A stretch of DNA of 64,000 nt from Lachnospiraceae bacterium (GCA_017518735.1 JAFWTY010000009.1:1-64000), one strand, 5' to 3'; numbered from the stretch's first letter, positions 1 to 9,352 are shown. Made by a program: numbers and translations. The notes: a model not told the origin generated them from the sequence alone.

Positions 1-1
1 G

Positions 2-706
2 AAGTATTTAAAGGAAATTCGTAGTGTAAAGGAATCTTCCGTAAAACATTATAAAGATGCTCTGAAATTTATTTCCAATTTTCTGAAAAATAAAGGAATT
101 ATAGAGGATAATGTATATGAGATTCAAGATCTCGAAGGGCTCTCTAGAATAAAAACATTTTTATATAATGACCCGGAATTTATTGAAGTTGATAATCGTG
201 GACTTGCAACAGGGGGATCCGGTAAAGAACGGAATCTGGTTATCCAAACTATGCCGGAACATACGGAAGAGGAAGAAAGAGCTCTTAGGAAGAAAGGTGG
301 ATTAAACCATGATAACATCCGTATGATGACACCGACTGAGTGGGGAAGATTACAAGGATTTATTGGCTATGGATTTATTAATGAGTTAACGGGTGAAGAT
401 GAATTCGGATTTCCGGATAATGTTCCCGAAGGACAACAATATAAACAGTTTGGAAATTCCGTGTCTATTTCCGTTGTAGAAACAATGGCTGACTATTTAT
501 ATGAACAACTGCAAGTAATGAATCAACATTATGAAGTAGTATTAAGAAATCTAGCTCAAAGAACAGGATATATAAATCGTCGAATGATATGTGATTGTCT
601 GGATGTTTCAGGTTCGAGAGCATCTTATATATTGAACAATCTTAGAAATGCAAATTTAATTGTATCCGAAGGAAGTGGGCGAACTACAATTTACAGGTTT
701 GTGTAA
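2..706 (+). CDS. DNA cytosine-5 methyltransferase, C-terminal part (cut by window edge)
   Basis: The reading frame is open through the left edge. The middle carries the last two conserved blocks of a C5-cytosine methyltransferase: a motif IX-like MMTPTEWGRLQGF and a motif X-like YKQFGNSVSISVVETM. After these come about 65 residues that look like a winged helix (RRMICDCLDVSGSRASYIL). The first ~65 visible residues (SVKHYKDALKFISNFL, then DPEFIEVDNRG) look like a small helical domain I associate with HNH-type restriction endonucleases. It lies where a target-recognition domain would be, or it marks a chimeric junction. The catalytic PCQ and ENV motifs would be off the window. The DNA is AT-rich compared with the genes that follow. 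Whether the enzyme is intact cannot be judged from here. Confidence 0.7.
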   Translation, partial: KYLKEIRSVKESSVKHYKDALKFISNFLKNKGIIEDNVYEIQDLEGLSRIKTFLYNDPEFIEVDNRGLATGGSGKERNLVIQTMPEHTEEEERALRKKGGLNHDNIRMMTPTEWGRLQGFIGYGFINELTGEDEFGFPDNVPEGQQYKQFGNSVSISVVETMADYLYEQLQVMNQHYEVVLRNLAQRTGYINRRMICDCLDVSGSRASYILNNLRNANLIVSEGSGRTTIYRFV

Positions 707-727
707 GGTTTATAAAGAACAGTAAGC

Positions 728-1174
728 TTGTTTAAAGGTGGAGATAATGATCTTATTCCGGGACCGGGACCCGAAATTGACGATATTAATACAATGCATC
801 GTTATAGAGATGCTATTGTCGAAGAGTATGGGAATCCCTATGAGCGTCTTATGTTTGGAGCATATGTGTTATTTCCGTTGTCGGGCGGAGAAGAAGCTAT
901 AGAAAAATACAAGAAGCATGTTTTTTATAAGAGTATTGAAAAAGTCAATATTGGCGGGTTGCCTTTTCTTCCTTCATCAACGGAACTGGTAGAAGAATTA
1001 TTGGAAGAACTTATTAATGAATCTGTAGATACTGCGAATGAGAGGGCAGTTTTCCCTTCAGGTTTTTCAAAAATGGCATTTTTTTACAAGCAATATGCTA
1101 AATTGTCTGCAGAAGAACGAAAAGCTACTGAAAATAAGTTTTTAAAGATTGATAACACAGGATTAGAAGTGTAG
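728..1174 (+). pseudogene. DUF2357/PD-(D/E)XK restriction nuclease, C-terminal fragment
   Basis: About 148 codons from a TTG at 728 match the C-terminus typical of DUF2357 proteins (PD-(D/E)XK nuclease, the partner of McrB-like ATPases in LlaJI/McrBC-type restriction). Visible marks are DINTMHRYRDAIV, then GAYVLFPLSGGEE, FYKSIEKVNIGGLPFLPSS and a C-terminal helix. Full members are several hundred residues long, so the N-terminal part is missing. The reading frame upstream is closed by TAA at 713-715 and there is no good ribosome binding site. It lies just after the methyltransferase, so the two look like a collapsed restriction-modification locus. Family assignment is from remembered motifs; truncation is seen directly. 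Confidence 0.6.
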
Positions 1175-1201
1175 TTTTAGCCGTGAGCTAATATGTACTG
1201 A

Positions 1202-1429
1202 TATTGCCGTTACACCTGCTTTTGGATTGAAAAAAAGTATATTATTCATACGGTTGGCTTGACTTCGAAAGGCGAAACACAGGACGCCATACTGGATCTG
1301 CATATCAAGTATGGCAAAGGTTCGGATGTGAACATGATTCGTATTTATTTCTGTTATTCTGCAGACCTTAAGAAGTCGGTAATCGGATATATGCCCGGGC
1401 ATTTGCCGACGAGGAAGTCGGCACATTAG
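1202..1429 (+). pseudogene. Orphan C-terminal coding fragment, unidentified
   Basis: This frame is open from just after TGA (1199-1201) to TAG (1427-1429) and lacks a plausible start. It reads like real protein (HTVGLTSKGETQDAILDLH, then KYGKGSDVNMIRIYFCYSA and KKSVIGYMPGHLPTRKS) and ends cleanly. I do not recognise the family. It follows the truncated restriction nuclease and shares its AT-rich composition, so it is best read as the 3' end of another gene lost from the same accessory locus. Confidence 0.4.
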
Positions 1430-1550
1430 AACAGGTGTTTTAAAATATGAGAATTCTATCGGACAGATAATATGAGAGAATTCTTATACTTAAAAATAAA
1501 TATGGTGAACAAATAACAAAACAACCTTCATAAATCAACAGGGGGACAGC

Positions 1551-2708
1551 ATGAAACTATTACATTTGGGTGATTTGCATCTTGGCAAATCACTTGCGGA
1601 TTACGATCTTATTGATGATCAGAAGTTTATTCTGGATCAGATTTTGAAACTCATAAAGAAACAGCAGGTGGATACGGTTGTGATAGCGGGAGACGTCTAT
1701 GATAAGTCGGTTCCCAGCGAGGCGGCGACCAACCTTCTGGATTTCTTTCTCTGTGAATTGTCCAAATTGCAAGTGAATACATTTATGATTAGCGGAAATC
1801 ATGATTCGGACGACCGTTTGAACTACGGAAGTAGTTTATTTAAGTCGAACAGAATCTACATATCCTCAATCTATAACGGCCGGCTGTTTAAGCAGACCGT
1901 GGAAGATGAAGAAGGAGAAGTAGATGTATATCTGCTTCCCTTTGTAAAGGCTTCCCAGGTGAAACATTTCTTCCCTGAAGAAGAAATCAATTCCTACGAA
2001 GATGCAGTCAGAACGATTGTGGAAAGTGCGGGAATCGATAGCAAACGCAGAAATATCCTGGTTGCGCATCAGTTTGTCGCAGGCGTCGGCGCCGATCCCA
2101 AGCTTGGCGGTTCCGAAGGTGCAGCTACTCAGAATGTTGGTCTGGTGGAGAAAATCGGTTATGACATTTTCGATGATTTCGATTATGTCGCGCTTGGACA
2201 TATTCACTCTCCACAGAGAGTCGGTAGAGACGAAGTTCGTTATTCCGGTTCGCCGCTTAAGTACTCTTTAAGTGAAGTAAACAATTCCAAATCTGTACCG
2301 ATTGTCACAGTCGGAAAGAAGGGCAAAGTTGATATTGAACTTGTTTCCCTCAAACCGATGAGAGACCTTCGTCACATCAAGGGGACGATGGATAAACTCT
2401 TGGACAAAAAGAATGTCACGGCGCCTGAAGATTTTATCTATGTCACGCTGACGGATGAAGACATCATTAATGATGCAATAGGTATCTTCCAGCAGGTTTA
2501 TCCGAATACCATAAAGATTGACTATGACAACTCTCATACCAAAGAAATAGAGCAGGTGGATATTACCAAGATTGTTGAAAACAAATCTTTCGATGAATTG
2601 ATCGAGGATTTCTATCAGGCAATGTATGGTTGTTCGATGACAGAAGAAGAGAAGGCCGTGATGTTGGCGGCTGCCAAGAAAGCAGGTGTTACGAATGAAG
2701 CCGATTAA
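1551..2708 (+). CDS. sbcD: Exonuclease SbcD (Mre11-like nuclease subunit)
   Basis: SbcD is the metallophosphatase nuclease subunit of the SbcCD complex. The complex cuts DNA hairpins and processes protein-blocked ends. All phosphoesterase motifs are visible in order: GDLHLG near residue 7, AGDVYDK near 47, SGNHDSDDR near 83, a mid-protein VAHQF, and ALGHIHSPQ near 220. The length, 385 residues, is normal. The start is the ATG at 1551, preceded by AGGGGGA at a good distance. The 3' end overlaps sbcC by 14 bases, so the two are probably translationally coupled. It is the first gene of an operon after an AT-rich gap of about 120 bases. Confidence 0.95.
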   Translation: MKLLHLGDLHLGKSLADYDLIDDQKFILDQILKLIKKQQVDTVVIAGDVYDKSVPSEAATNLLDFFLCELSKLQVNTFMISGNHDSDDRLNYGSSLFKSNRIYISSIYNGRLFKQTVEDEEGEVDVYLLPFVKASQVKHFFPEEEINSYEDAVRTIVESAGIDSKRRNILVAHQFVAGVGADPKLGGSEGAATQNVGLVEKIGYDIFDDFDYVALGHIHSPQRVGRDEVRYSGSPLKYSLSEVNNSKSVPIVTVGKKGKVDIELVSLKPMRDLRHIKGTMDKLLDKKNVTAPEDFIYVTLTDEDIINDAIGIFQQVYPNTIKIDYDNSHTKEIEQVDITKIVENKSFDELIEDFYQAMYGCSMTEEEKAVMLAAAKKAGVTNEAD

Positions 2709-5700
2709 ATTGATTATCAGTGCATTTGGTCCCTACGCAACCAAGATGCCGGAAATAAATTTCGAACAGTTTGAGGACAAGGGTCTTTTCTTAATCTCCG
2801 GTGATACCGGTGCAGGCAAGACCACCATTTTCGATGCGATTTGCTTTGCTTTGTACGGAAAAACAAGCGGCACCTACAGAGACACCAAGAACCTTCGCAG
2901 TGAGTATGCAAAACCCGGTACGGAGAGCTATGTGGATTTCTATTTTTCTCATCAGGGAAAGAATTATCACATCAAGAGATCTCCGTCATTTGAGCGTATC
3001 AATAGAAACGGTAACGTGACGGAAGAGAAAGAAACCGTTATCTTCTATTACCCTGACGGAAGGACTGTGGAGGGTACACGTAACGTTGATGGAACCAACA
3101 GTAATCTCGGTGTGGTTCGTGAACTTCTGCATATCGATTCGAAGCAATTCATGCAGATAGCAATGATTGCCCAGGGTGAATTCTGGAGCCTTCTTAATGC
3201 CAAGACTGAGCAGCGTACGGAAATCCTTCGTACCATCTTCATGACCGAAGGATACAAGCGTATTGAGTCTGTTATAAAAGACCAAATGGATCAGCAGTAT
3301 AAGGGTAAAGCACGTGCTGAACAGAGCATTGTTCAATACTTTGATGATGTTCAGGTGGATGAAGATGACGAATGCTATGAGGATATTTCTGACCTCAAGG
3401 ATCGCGCCAATCGCTCCGGAAGCGCATGGAATATCGAAGAGTTGATTGCTGCGATTGAGGCATTGAATAAGGCTGATAAAGAAGAATTGAAGGCTGAGAA
3501 TAATACCCTTAAAGAAGAGGCTGCCAAGCTTAAGGAGAGCAATGCGGCTCTCGCCACAGCCAAAACAAACAATGATTTCCTTAAGCGCGTGGATGAGCTT
3601 GAAGCGGAAAAGGAAGTACTTGCCGAACAGAAGGAAGAAATTGATCAGAGCAAGGAATACTTAAGCTATGAAAAAGCGGCAACGCGTAAGGTAAACCCTG
3701 TTTATCTTTCCTGGCAGAGAAAGAAAGAGGAGCTTACGGCTACAGAGGAAGAAATCGACAATAAGAACAAGGCATTGGGCGATGCAGAAGCTAAATTGAA
3801 TTCTGCAAAAGCAGCTTTGGAAGAGGCAGAGAAGCAGAGAAAGACTGCGGAAACTCTGCAGAAGACAGTCGATAAGATTACCGAAGAAGAGCCGAAGTAT
3901 CAGGAAAGAACCGATCTGCAGGCTAAACTGGATAAGGCAAACGCCGAGAAAGCAACCATTAAGGAATCGGAAGATAGGATTGCCAAAGCATCAACAGAGC
4001 TTAATGAACGTATTCAGAAACTGAAAAAGACGGTTGCGGACTTAAAGAAAAAGCCCGATGAATTCAATGAAGCGAAAAACGAAGGAAACAAGTATACCGA
4101 CGTTCGCGATAAAATCAGTGCACTTTCCGGTAACAGTATTCCGGACTGGAAGAATAAGAAGAATGCATTGACGGAAAAGCAGCAGGAGTTCGTTGTTGCC
4201 AGAGATTCGTTTGACGAAATATCCTGTAAGAGAAAACAGGCAGAAACTGAGCTTGAAAACTCTCGTGCGGGATTGCTTGCGGCCAAGTTGGAAGAAGGCA
4301 AAAAGTGCCCTGTCTGCGGATCCGTGCATCATCCCGAACCTGCATCCTTATCGGACTGCAAGGTGACTGAAGAAGACTATAAGAAACTTCAGGAAGCTGA
4401 GAATAAAGCGCAGGATGCAAAGACAAAGGCGTTCTCTGCTACAGAGTCTGCAAAGACCGCGCTTGACCAAACGGAAGACAGATTGCGCATGGATTTGATT
4501 GACTGTCTTGAAAATCCTGTTTTCGGAGAGCGTTCCGTATCGCAGAATAATCTTGATGAATTGGTTGAACTCCTTTCCGCATCAAAGAAGGAAATTAAAG
4601 ATAAGATCAAGGCGAATACCGCTCTTCAGAATGCGTTGGAGAAAGACTGCAAAGAGTTAACCAAGGCAGAGACTGCTTTGGAGAAGGCGCAGGGCGAGGA
4701 GTCTGACGCACTTGCCAAAGAGAAAGAAGAATTGGCCGCAAAGAAGCAGGCAAATGACACGAGCCTTGCCGAGATTACGGCTACTTTGAAGACACTGGCA
4801 AAACTTTCCTTCGATGATTGGAAAACTGCTGAGAATGAACGCACCAAAGCACAGAAAGAAGCCAAGGCGATTATGGATGCCATTGATAAGGCAACCGGCG
4901 ACAAACAGGCCGCAGATGAAGCGCTTACGGCTGTTAAAGCAGCAATTGAGACGTTGAAGAAAACCAAAGCCACTCAGGCAAAGGATGAAGAGAAGCTTAA
5001 ATCCAAGTTTGATGAAATCATGGAAGCAGAAGGCTTCGCATCCATTGAAATTTTGGAAGATTATATCTCTGACGAAGAATCGCTTGCCAAAAGCGAAGAG
5101 ACTATTCAGGAGTATGAGAAAGCTGTGGCTGCAAATAAGAAACAGCTTGAGCAGGCAAAGAAGGATGCCAAAGGCAAGGTACTCATAGATATCGAAGAAC
5201 TTGAGGCTGCTTGTGTCGCACAGGAAGAGAAAGTAAATGATTTCCGCGCTTCCGTGAATTACTACGACCAAAGAATCAAGAACAATACCGAGAAATTGGA
5301 AAACATCAAGTCGCAGAAAGATGCATTGGAAGCGGCTTCCAAGGACTACAACATCAGCAAGAGACTGTATGATCTTGTAAGAGGAACGACAGGCAACGGC
5401 AAGATTACACTGGAGCAGTACATTCAGGCTGCCGGTTTTGACGGCATCATTATGGCTGCAAACAAGCGCCTGTATCCGATGAGTGACGGACAGTACGAAT
5501 TGTATCGTCAGGAAGATTCCTTGGGCAAAAAGAGCAATACCTTCCTTGATTTGGAAGTACTTGATAACTACACCGGCCATCGTCGCCCTGTGGGTAACCT
5601 TTCCGGCGGTGAAAGCTTCAAGGCTTCGTTAAGCCTCGCGCTTGGTCTTTCCGATACGGTATCCTCCAACCTCGGCGGAGTACAAATGGATGCACTTTTT

Positions 5701-5895
5701 GTGGACGAAGGTTTCGGTACGCTGGACAAGAAGTCCATTGACAATGCTATGGATATCCTGATTAACCTTTCCCATGCCAACAAACTGGTGGGAATTATCA
5801 GCCACAGAGAAGAACTGATGGAGAACATTCCTCAGCAGATTAAGGTAAAAAAGGCGAAGGATGGAAGTCATATTTCGGTGGAGACAGGGATTTAG
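2695..5895 (+). CDS. sbcC: Exonuclease SbcC (Rad50-like ATPase subunit)
   Basis: SbcC is the SMC-like ATPase partner of SbcD. The 1066-residue protein has an N-terminal Walker A (SGDTGAGKTTIFDAI), Q-loop region (AMIAQGEFWSLL), and two long Lys/Glu/Ala-rich coiled coils. The zinc hook at the apex is near residue 540 (KKCPVCGSVHHPEP). The C-terminal lobe has the ABC signature (NLSGGESFKASLSLALGL) and Walker B/D-loop (DALFVDEGFGTLD). I chose ATG 2695, inside the end of sbcD, over an upstream GTG at 2686, because MKPIKLIISAFGPYA is the usual N-terminus. The operon continues into the macrodomain gene 18 bases downstream. Confidence 0.95.
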   Translation: MKPIKLIISAFGPYATKMPEINFEQFEDKGLFLISGDTGAGKTTIFDAICFALYGKTSGTYRDTKNLRSEYAKPGTESYVDFYFSHQGKNYHIKRSPSFERINRNGNVTEEKETVIFYYPDGRTVEGTRNVDGTNSNLGVVRELLHIDSKQFMQIAMIAQGEFWSLLNAKTEQRTEILRTIFMTEGYKRIESVIKDQMDQQYKGKARAEQSIVQYFDDVQVDEDDECYEDISDLKDRANRSGSAWNIEELIAAIEALNKADKEELKAENNTLKEEAAKLKESNAALATAKTNNDFLKRVDELEAEKEVLAEQKEEIDQSKEYLSYEKAATRKVNPVYLSWQRKKEELTATEEEIDNKNKALGDAEAKLNSAKAALEEAEKQRKTAETLQKTVDKITEEEPKYQERTDLQAKLDKANAEKATIKESEDRIAKASTELNERIQKLKKTVADLKKKPDEFNEAKNEGNKYTDVRDKISALSGNSIPDWKNKKNALTEKQQEFVVARDSFDEISCKRKQAETELENSRAGLLAAKLEEGKKCPVCGSVHHPEPASLSDCKVTEEDYKKLQEAENKAQDAKTKAFSATESAKTALDQTEDRLRMDLIDCLENPVFGERSVSQNNLDELVELLSASKKEIKDKIKANTALQNALEKDCKELTKAETALEKAQGEESDALAKEKEELAAKKQANDTSLAEITATLKTLAKLSFDDWKTAENERTKAQKEAKAIMDAIDKATGDKQAADEALTAVKAAIETLKKTKATQAKDEEKLKSKFDEIMEAEGFASIEILEDYISDEESLAKSEETIQEYEKAVAANKKQLEQAKKDAKGKVLIDIEELEAACVAQEEKVNDFRASVNYYDQRIKNNTEKLENIKSQKDALEAASKDYNISKRLYDLVRGTTGNGKITLEQYIQAAGFDGIIMAANKRLYPMSDGQYELYRQEDSLGKKSNTFLDLEVLDNYTGHRRPVGNLSGGESFKASLSLALGLSDTVSSNLGGVQMDALFVDEGFGTLDKKSIDNAMDILINLSHANKLVGIISHREELMENIPQQIKVKKAKDGSHISVETGI

Positions 5896-5913
5896 GGGAG
5901 GTAATACTAATAT

Positions 5914-6882
5914 ATGAGCATAAATAAAGAGGTAAACGTGAATACACCTTTATTTGAAAATGTTAAAAAACATATCGACAAGCATGACTTTGCTAATCTC
6001 TTAGCATTAGGTGCACCGGAAGATGAATACTATCCGGAGATTGCGGAAATTGCTAAGAGAATCAGTAAGGAGAGCACTGCAGAAAATATTGAAAGCGTTG
6101 TAGCAGAAGTTTTCCAAGAGTATCTGGATGAGGATTTGACCAATGACAGCCATTCCAAAGATTTGAAGGAAATGGCTGTCGAGTTGAAGAAAGCGTTGGA
6201 TGAAACCGTTTTCAAGGAGGGCACAATGTCAAGAATTGAACTAATCCATGGTTCCGCTGCGGACCAGAAGGCAGATGCAATTGTAAATGCAGCAAACAGA
6301 TATCTTGCTGCAGGTGGTGGAATTTGTGGAGTGATTTTTAATAAAGCAGGATATGTGGAACTGAGTGCTGCATGTGCTGAACATAAAACACCTCTTAAGG
6401 ATGGAGATGCAGTAATTACTCCGTCGTTTGGACTAACAAATGCGTTGGCGATTATCCATGCTGTTGGGCCGAATTTTGCTGTAACGCCGGATGCCTTTGA
6501 TGCTCTGGTAGATGCATACTTTAATTCACTTGTTGTTTTGAAGGAGAATGGATATCACAGCATATCATTTCCGTTGATTAGCTCAGGAATCTTTGGAGGA
6601 AGTTTGAAAAATCCGGCCAGAGAGTCTGCAAGGCGTTGTTGCGAAGCCGTGAGACTATTTGTGGCAACTTACCCGGATTATGACGTAAATGTATTGCTTT
6701 GTGCTTTTTCAACGGATGAATATTTGAAGGCTATGGACTACTTTGGTGATTCTGCTGTGAAGGAATTGTATCTTTCGTTGAGTGATCCAATGACGGATCT
6801 GGTGAAGGGCAAGACCGGAGATGACGGAAAGCAGATTAAGGTCGTTAAAGAGAACGGAAACAATATGGTTGTGAGAGTCTAG
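5914..6882 (+). CDS. DUF1871-like domain fused to macrodomain (ADP-ribose binding) protein
   Basis: Residues 1-~100 form a helical domain resembling DUF1871 (LGAPEDEYYPEIAEIAKRI, then VFQEYLDED). Residues ~105-300 are a macrodomain, which binds ADP-ribose or removes it from targets: DAIVNAANRYLAAGGGICGVIF, then IHAVGP and FPLISSGIFGGS. Translation starts at ATG 5914 after GGGGAGG. A second strong site, AAGGAGGG at 6214-6221, stands 4 bases before an in-frame ATG at 6226, exactly at the domain border, so a free macrodomain may also be made. The gene follows sbcC by 18 bases; a role in repair or NAD-linked stress is possible but inferred from position only. Confidence 0.75.
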   Translation: MSINKEVNVNTPLFENVKKHIDKHDFANLLALGAPEDEYYPEIAEIAKRISKESTAENIESVVAEVFQEYLDEDLTNDSHSKDLKEMAVELKKALDETVFKEGTMSRIELIHGSAADQKADAIVNAANRYLAAGGGICGVIFNKAGYVELSAACAEHKTPLKDGDAVITPSFGLTNALAIIHAVGPNFAVTPDAFDALVDAYFNSLVVLKENGYHSISFPLISSGIFGGSLKNPARESARRCCEAVRLFVATYPDYDVNVLLCAFSTDEYLKAMDYFGDSAVKELYLSLSDPMTDLVKGKTGDDGKQIKVVKENGNNMVVRV

Positions 6883-6991
6883 TTAACAATACATTGATTA
6901 TAAAACCTCGAAGAAAATAGGGGCATTATGGAATATACAAAAGAAAGATTAAAGAAAACAATATGTAAAGAATAAGGCAAGGGGGGAGAAC

Positions 6992-8314
6992 ATGAAGAGA
7001 AAACTAAGCATACTTCTGGCAACAGTGCTTTGCATCGCAAGCATCTGTGTCTGTACGGGGCCTGCGAGCGCTCCGGTTTCAAATACAAGTGCGCGCACAA
7101 CACTTTCGCGTGATAATTACACTTTGGAGCAGGTAGTTGTCCTAAGCCGCCACAATATCCGCTCACCGCTTTCTGCCAAGGGCTCCGCGCTTGATACGCT
7201 GACACCGCATGAGTGGTTTGAGTGGACGTCTGACCCGAGCGAGCTTTCCGTGCGCGGCGGCGTACTGGAAACCGAGATGGGCCAGTATTTCCGCAAGTGG
7301 CTCGAAGAGGAAGAACTCTTCCCCGCGAACTATACGCCGACAGAGAAAGAAGTGCGCCTTTATTCCAACTCGAAACAGCGCACGATCGCCACGGCCAACT
7401 TTTTCAAGTCCGGACTGCTTCCGGTCAGCGATATGCAGGTGGAATACCATATGGAGTTCGATACGATGGATCCCGTGTTTACGCCGCAGCTTACCTTCGT
7501 ATCCGACGAATACATTAAGGATGCAACCGCGCAGATCCACGAACTTTACGATGACGAAATTGCAAGCCTGGAAGATAATTACAGCCTCTTAAGCCGCGTG
7601 ATCGATGTGCAGAAGTCCGAGGACTGGGAAGCGGGGAATTTTACGGGCTTTCGATGCGACGACAGCGAGTTCGTTCTCGAAGAGGGTAAGGAACCCGCGG
7701 TAAAAGGCTCGCTAAAGACCGCATGCTCCGTAAGCGATGCGCTGGTTTTACAATATTATGAAACGGACAGCCGCTCGGCTGCGTTCGGTAAGAACTTAAA
7801 TACCAGACAGTGGGAAGATATCGCATATATCAAGGATCTTTACGGGGATGTTCTTTTCACGGCGCCCCTTGTGGCAGAGAATGTCGCACATCCGCTGCTT
7901 GAAGAGATTAACTCCGAGATGCAGAATAAGGACCGGAAATTCACCTTCCTTTGCGGACACGATTCAAATGTCGGAAGCGTGCTTGCCGCACTGGGAGTAA
8001 ATGAATACGATCTTCCAGGAGCCATTGAGAAGACGACTCCGATCGGTTGCAAACTGGTATTTGCCAAGTGGCGAAACGCCGACGGCAAAGAGTTTATCTC
8101 GGTTGACTTGGTCTACCAGACAACGGATCAGTTAAAAGGCGCAACCATCGTGGATTCCGATAATCCGCCCGGAATCGTAACGCTTTCTTTTGATGGATTA
8201 AATGCCAATGCGGACGGTTTATACGATGCGGATGCTTTCAACCAAAGGCTGAAGGAAGCCATCGATGCATACGATGAAATGCTTGAAGAATATGCCCTTC
8301 CCGCAGCCGCATAA
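6992..8314 (+). CDS. Secreted histidine acid phosphatase (phytase/glucose-1-phosphatase type)
   Basis: The protein has a Sec signal peptide (MKRKLSILLATVLCIASIC, cleavage probably after the Ala-rich stretch). It belongs to branch 2 of the histidine phosphatases. The active-site motif SRHNIRSP (RHGxRxP with Gly replaced by Asn) is near residue 52. The second Arg region SNSKQRTIATANFF is near 130, and the proton-donor HD motif CGHDSNVGS near 320. Members release phosphate from sugar phosphates or phytate outside the cell. ATG 6992 follows AAGGGGGGAGAA. No lipobox is seen. A HAD phosphatase gene lies 14 bases downstream, so the two probably share a transcript. Exact substrate cannot be told from sequence. 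Confidence 0.8.
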   Translation: MKRKLSILLATVLCIASICVCTGPASAPVSNTSARTTLSRDNYTLEQVVVLSRHNIRSPLSAKGSALDTLTPHEWFEWTSDPSELSVRGGVLETEMGQYFRKWLEEEELFPANYTPTEKEVRLYSNSKQRTIATANFFKSGLLPVSDMQVEYHMEFDTMDPVFTPQLTFVSDEYIKDATAQIHELYDDEIASLEDNYSLLSRVIDVQKSEDWEAGNFTGFRCDDSEFVLEEGKEPAVKGSLKTACSVSDALVLQYYETDSRSAAFGKNLNTRQWEDIAYIKDLYGDVLFTAPLVAENVAHPLLEEINSEMQNKDRKFTFLCGHDSNVGSVLAALGVNEYDLPGAIEKTTPIGCKLVFAKWRNADGKEFISVDLVYQTTDQLKGATIVDSDNPPGIVTLSFDGLNANADGLYDADAFNQRLKEAIDAYDEMLEEYALPAAA

Positions 8315-8328
8315 GAGGAGAAACATTA

Positions 8329-8979
8329 ATGAAGTATAAAGCAGTCGTTTTTGATATGGACGGAACCATATTGAATACCATAGAGGATTTGACGGATGCG
8401 ACGAATCATGCGCTTGCCGTGTACGGTCTGCCGCAGATTACGGTCGAACAGGAGAGATATTTCGTAGGCAACGGACTGTATACTACGGCGCGAAGAGCCG
8501 TTCCCGAAGGCACATCCGATGAACTCGTTCAGAAAGTGTATGAGGAACAGGTATCCTACTACAGAAGCCACAGCGAGATCAAAACCGGACCCTATGAGGG
8601 CATAGTGGAAACGATTAAGAGAATTCGCGAAGCCGGAATTAAGACCGCAGTCGTATCCAACAAGGCTGATTTCGCGGTACAGAGCCTGGTGGAGAAGTAT
8701 TTCGCAGGATGCTTCGACGAAGCCATGGGAGAGACCAAGGGATATGCCTTAAAGCCCGCTCCCGATATGGTAGAGGAAATCTTAAACCGCCTTGGCGTAT
8801 CGAAAGAAGAAGCCGTTTACGTGGGCGATTCCAATGTTGATCTGCAGACCGCAGAGAACTCCCACATGGACTGCATCGCCGTCTCCTGGGGCTTCAGAGG
8901 CAGAGAGAAACTGGAAGAATACGGGGCGAAGGTTATCGTCGATACACCTGCGCAAATTGAGGAAATACTGAAACAATAG
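8329..8979 (+). CDS. HAD-family phosphatase (phosphoglycolate phosphatase-like)
   Basis: This is a 216-residue HAD superfamily hydrolase, subclass IA. Motif I is VFDMDGTILNTIEDLTDA (nucleophile Asp near residue 9), motif II VVSNKADFAV, the conserved Lys is in ALKPAPDMV, and motif III is VYVGDSNVDLQTA. Typical substrates are phosphoglycolate, pyrophosphate or small sugar phosphates. The start ATG at 8329 follows GAGGAGAAAC. It sits between the secreted histidine phosphatase and the C_GCAxxG_C_C gene with gaps of 14 and 20 bases, so it is likely part of one operon. The gph/ppaX choice is left open. Confidence 0.85.
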   Translation: MKYKAVVFDMDGTILNTIEDLTDATNHALAVYGLPQITVEQERYFVGNGLYTTARRAVPEGTSDELVQKVYEEQVSYYRSHSEIKTGPYEGIVETIKRIREAGIKTAVVSNKADFAVQSLVEKYFAGCFDEAMGETKGYALKPAPDMVEEILNRLGVSKEEAVYVGDSNVDLQTAENSHMDCIAVSWGFRGREKLEEYGAKVIVDTPAQIEEILKQ

Positions 8980-8999
8980 AGCAACGAAAGGATACTCCC

Positions 9000-9341
9000 A
9001 TGAACTTTGAAGAGAACGCAAGAGAATACCATAAATCCGGCTGTAACTGTGCCATGGCAGTTTATGGCGCATACGCAGAGAAACTTGGCATGACCGAGGA
9101 AGAAGCCTTGGCTTCAGCACCCCTGCCTCGTTCGGAAGGCGGATACTGCGGTGCATTCTTAGCCGGTCGCAAGATTCTGGAGAAATTAAAGCCGGAAGCC
9201 GTCGCCGATTACGAGAAGAAATTCCTCGAAATCTACGGAGATACGCAGTGCAGCGTGCTGATTAAGATGCACGGCCTTAAGAAGAACTGCAACAACTACG
9301 TAGGTGACGCAGCAAGACTGGTAGAGGAAGAGTTAAACTAA
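9000..9341 (+). CDS. C_GCAxxG_C_C family protein (probable redox/metal protein)
   Basis: A short protein (113 residues) with the family's Cys spacing: SGCNCAMAVYGAY near the N-terminus, GGYCGAFLAGRKIL in the middle, and single Cys in TQCSVLI and KNCNNYV. The family is widespread in anaerobes, has no settled function, and is thought to bind a metal or cluster. Start ATG 9000 follows GAAAGGAT. It lies 20 bases after the HAD phosphatase and 11 bases before a zinc-ribbon gene, so all are probably cotranscribed. Confidence 0.8.
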   Translation: MNFEENAREYHKSGCNCAMAVYGAYAEKLGMTEEEALASAPLPRSEGGYCGAFLAGRKILEKLKPEAVADYEKKFLEIYGDTQCSVLIKMHGLKKNCNNYVGDAARLVEEELN

Positions 9342-9352
9342 GGAGGTTTGCC

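Noticed and set aside
1163..1426. Minus-strand frame of 87 codons
   Set aside because: It is a shadow of the + strand coding fragment 1202-1429, which has the more protein-like composition.
4657..5580. Long minus-strand frame (307 codons) opposite sbcC
   Set aside because: It is the antisense of the low-complexity coiled-coil region; no ribosome binding site or motif.
6928..6975. 15-codon ORF with an AGGGGC site before the histidine phosphatase gene
   Set aside because: Too short, and nothing supports translation.
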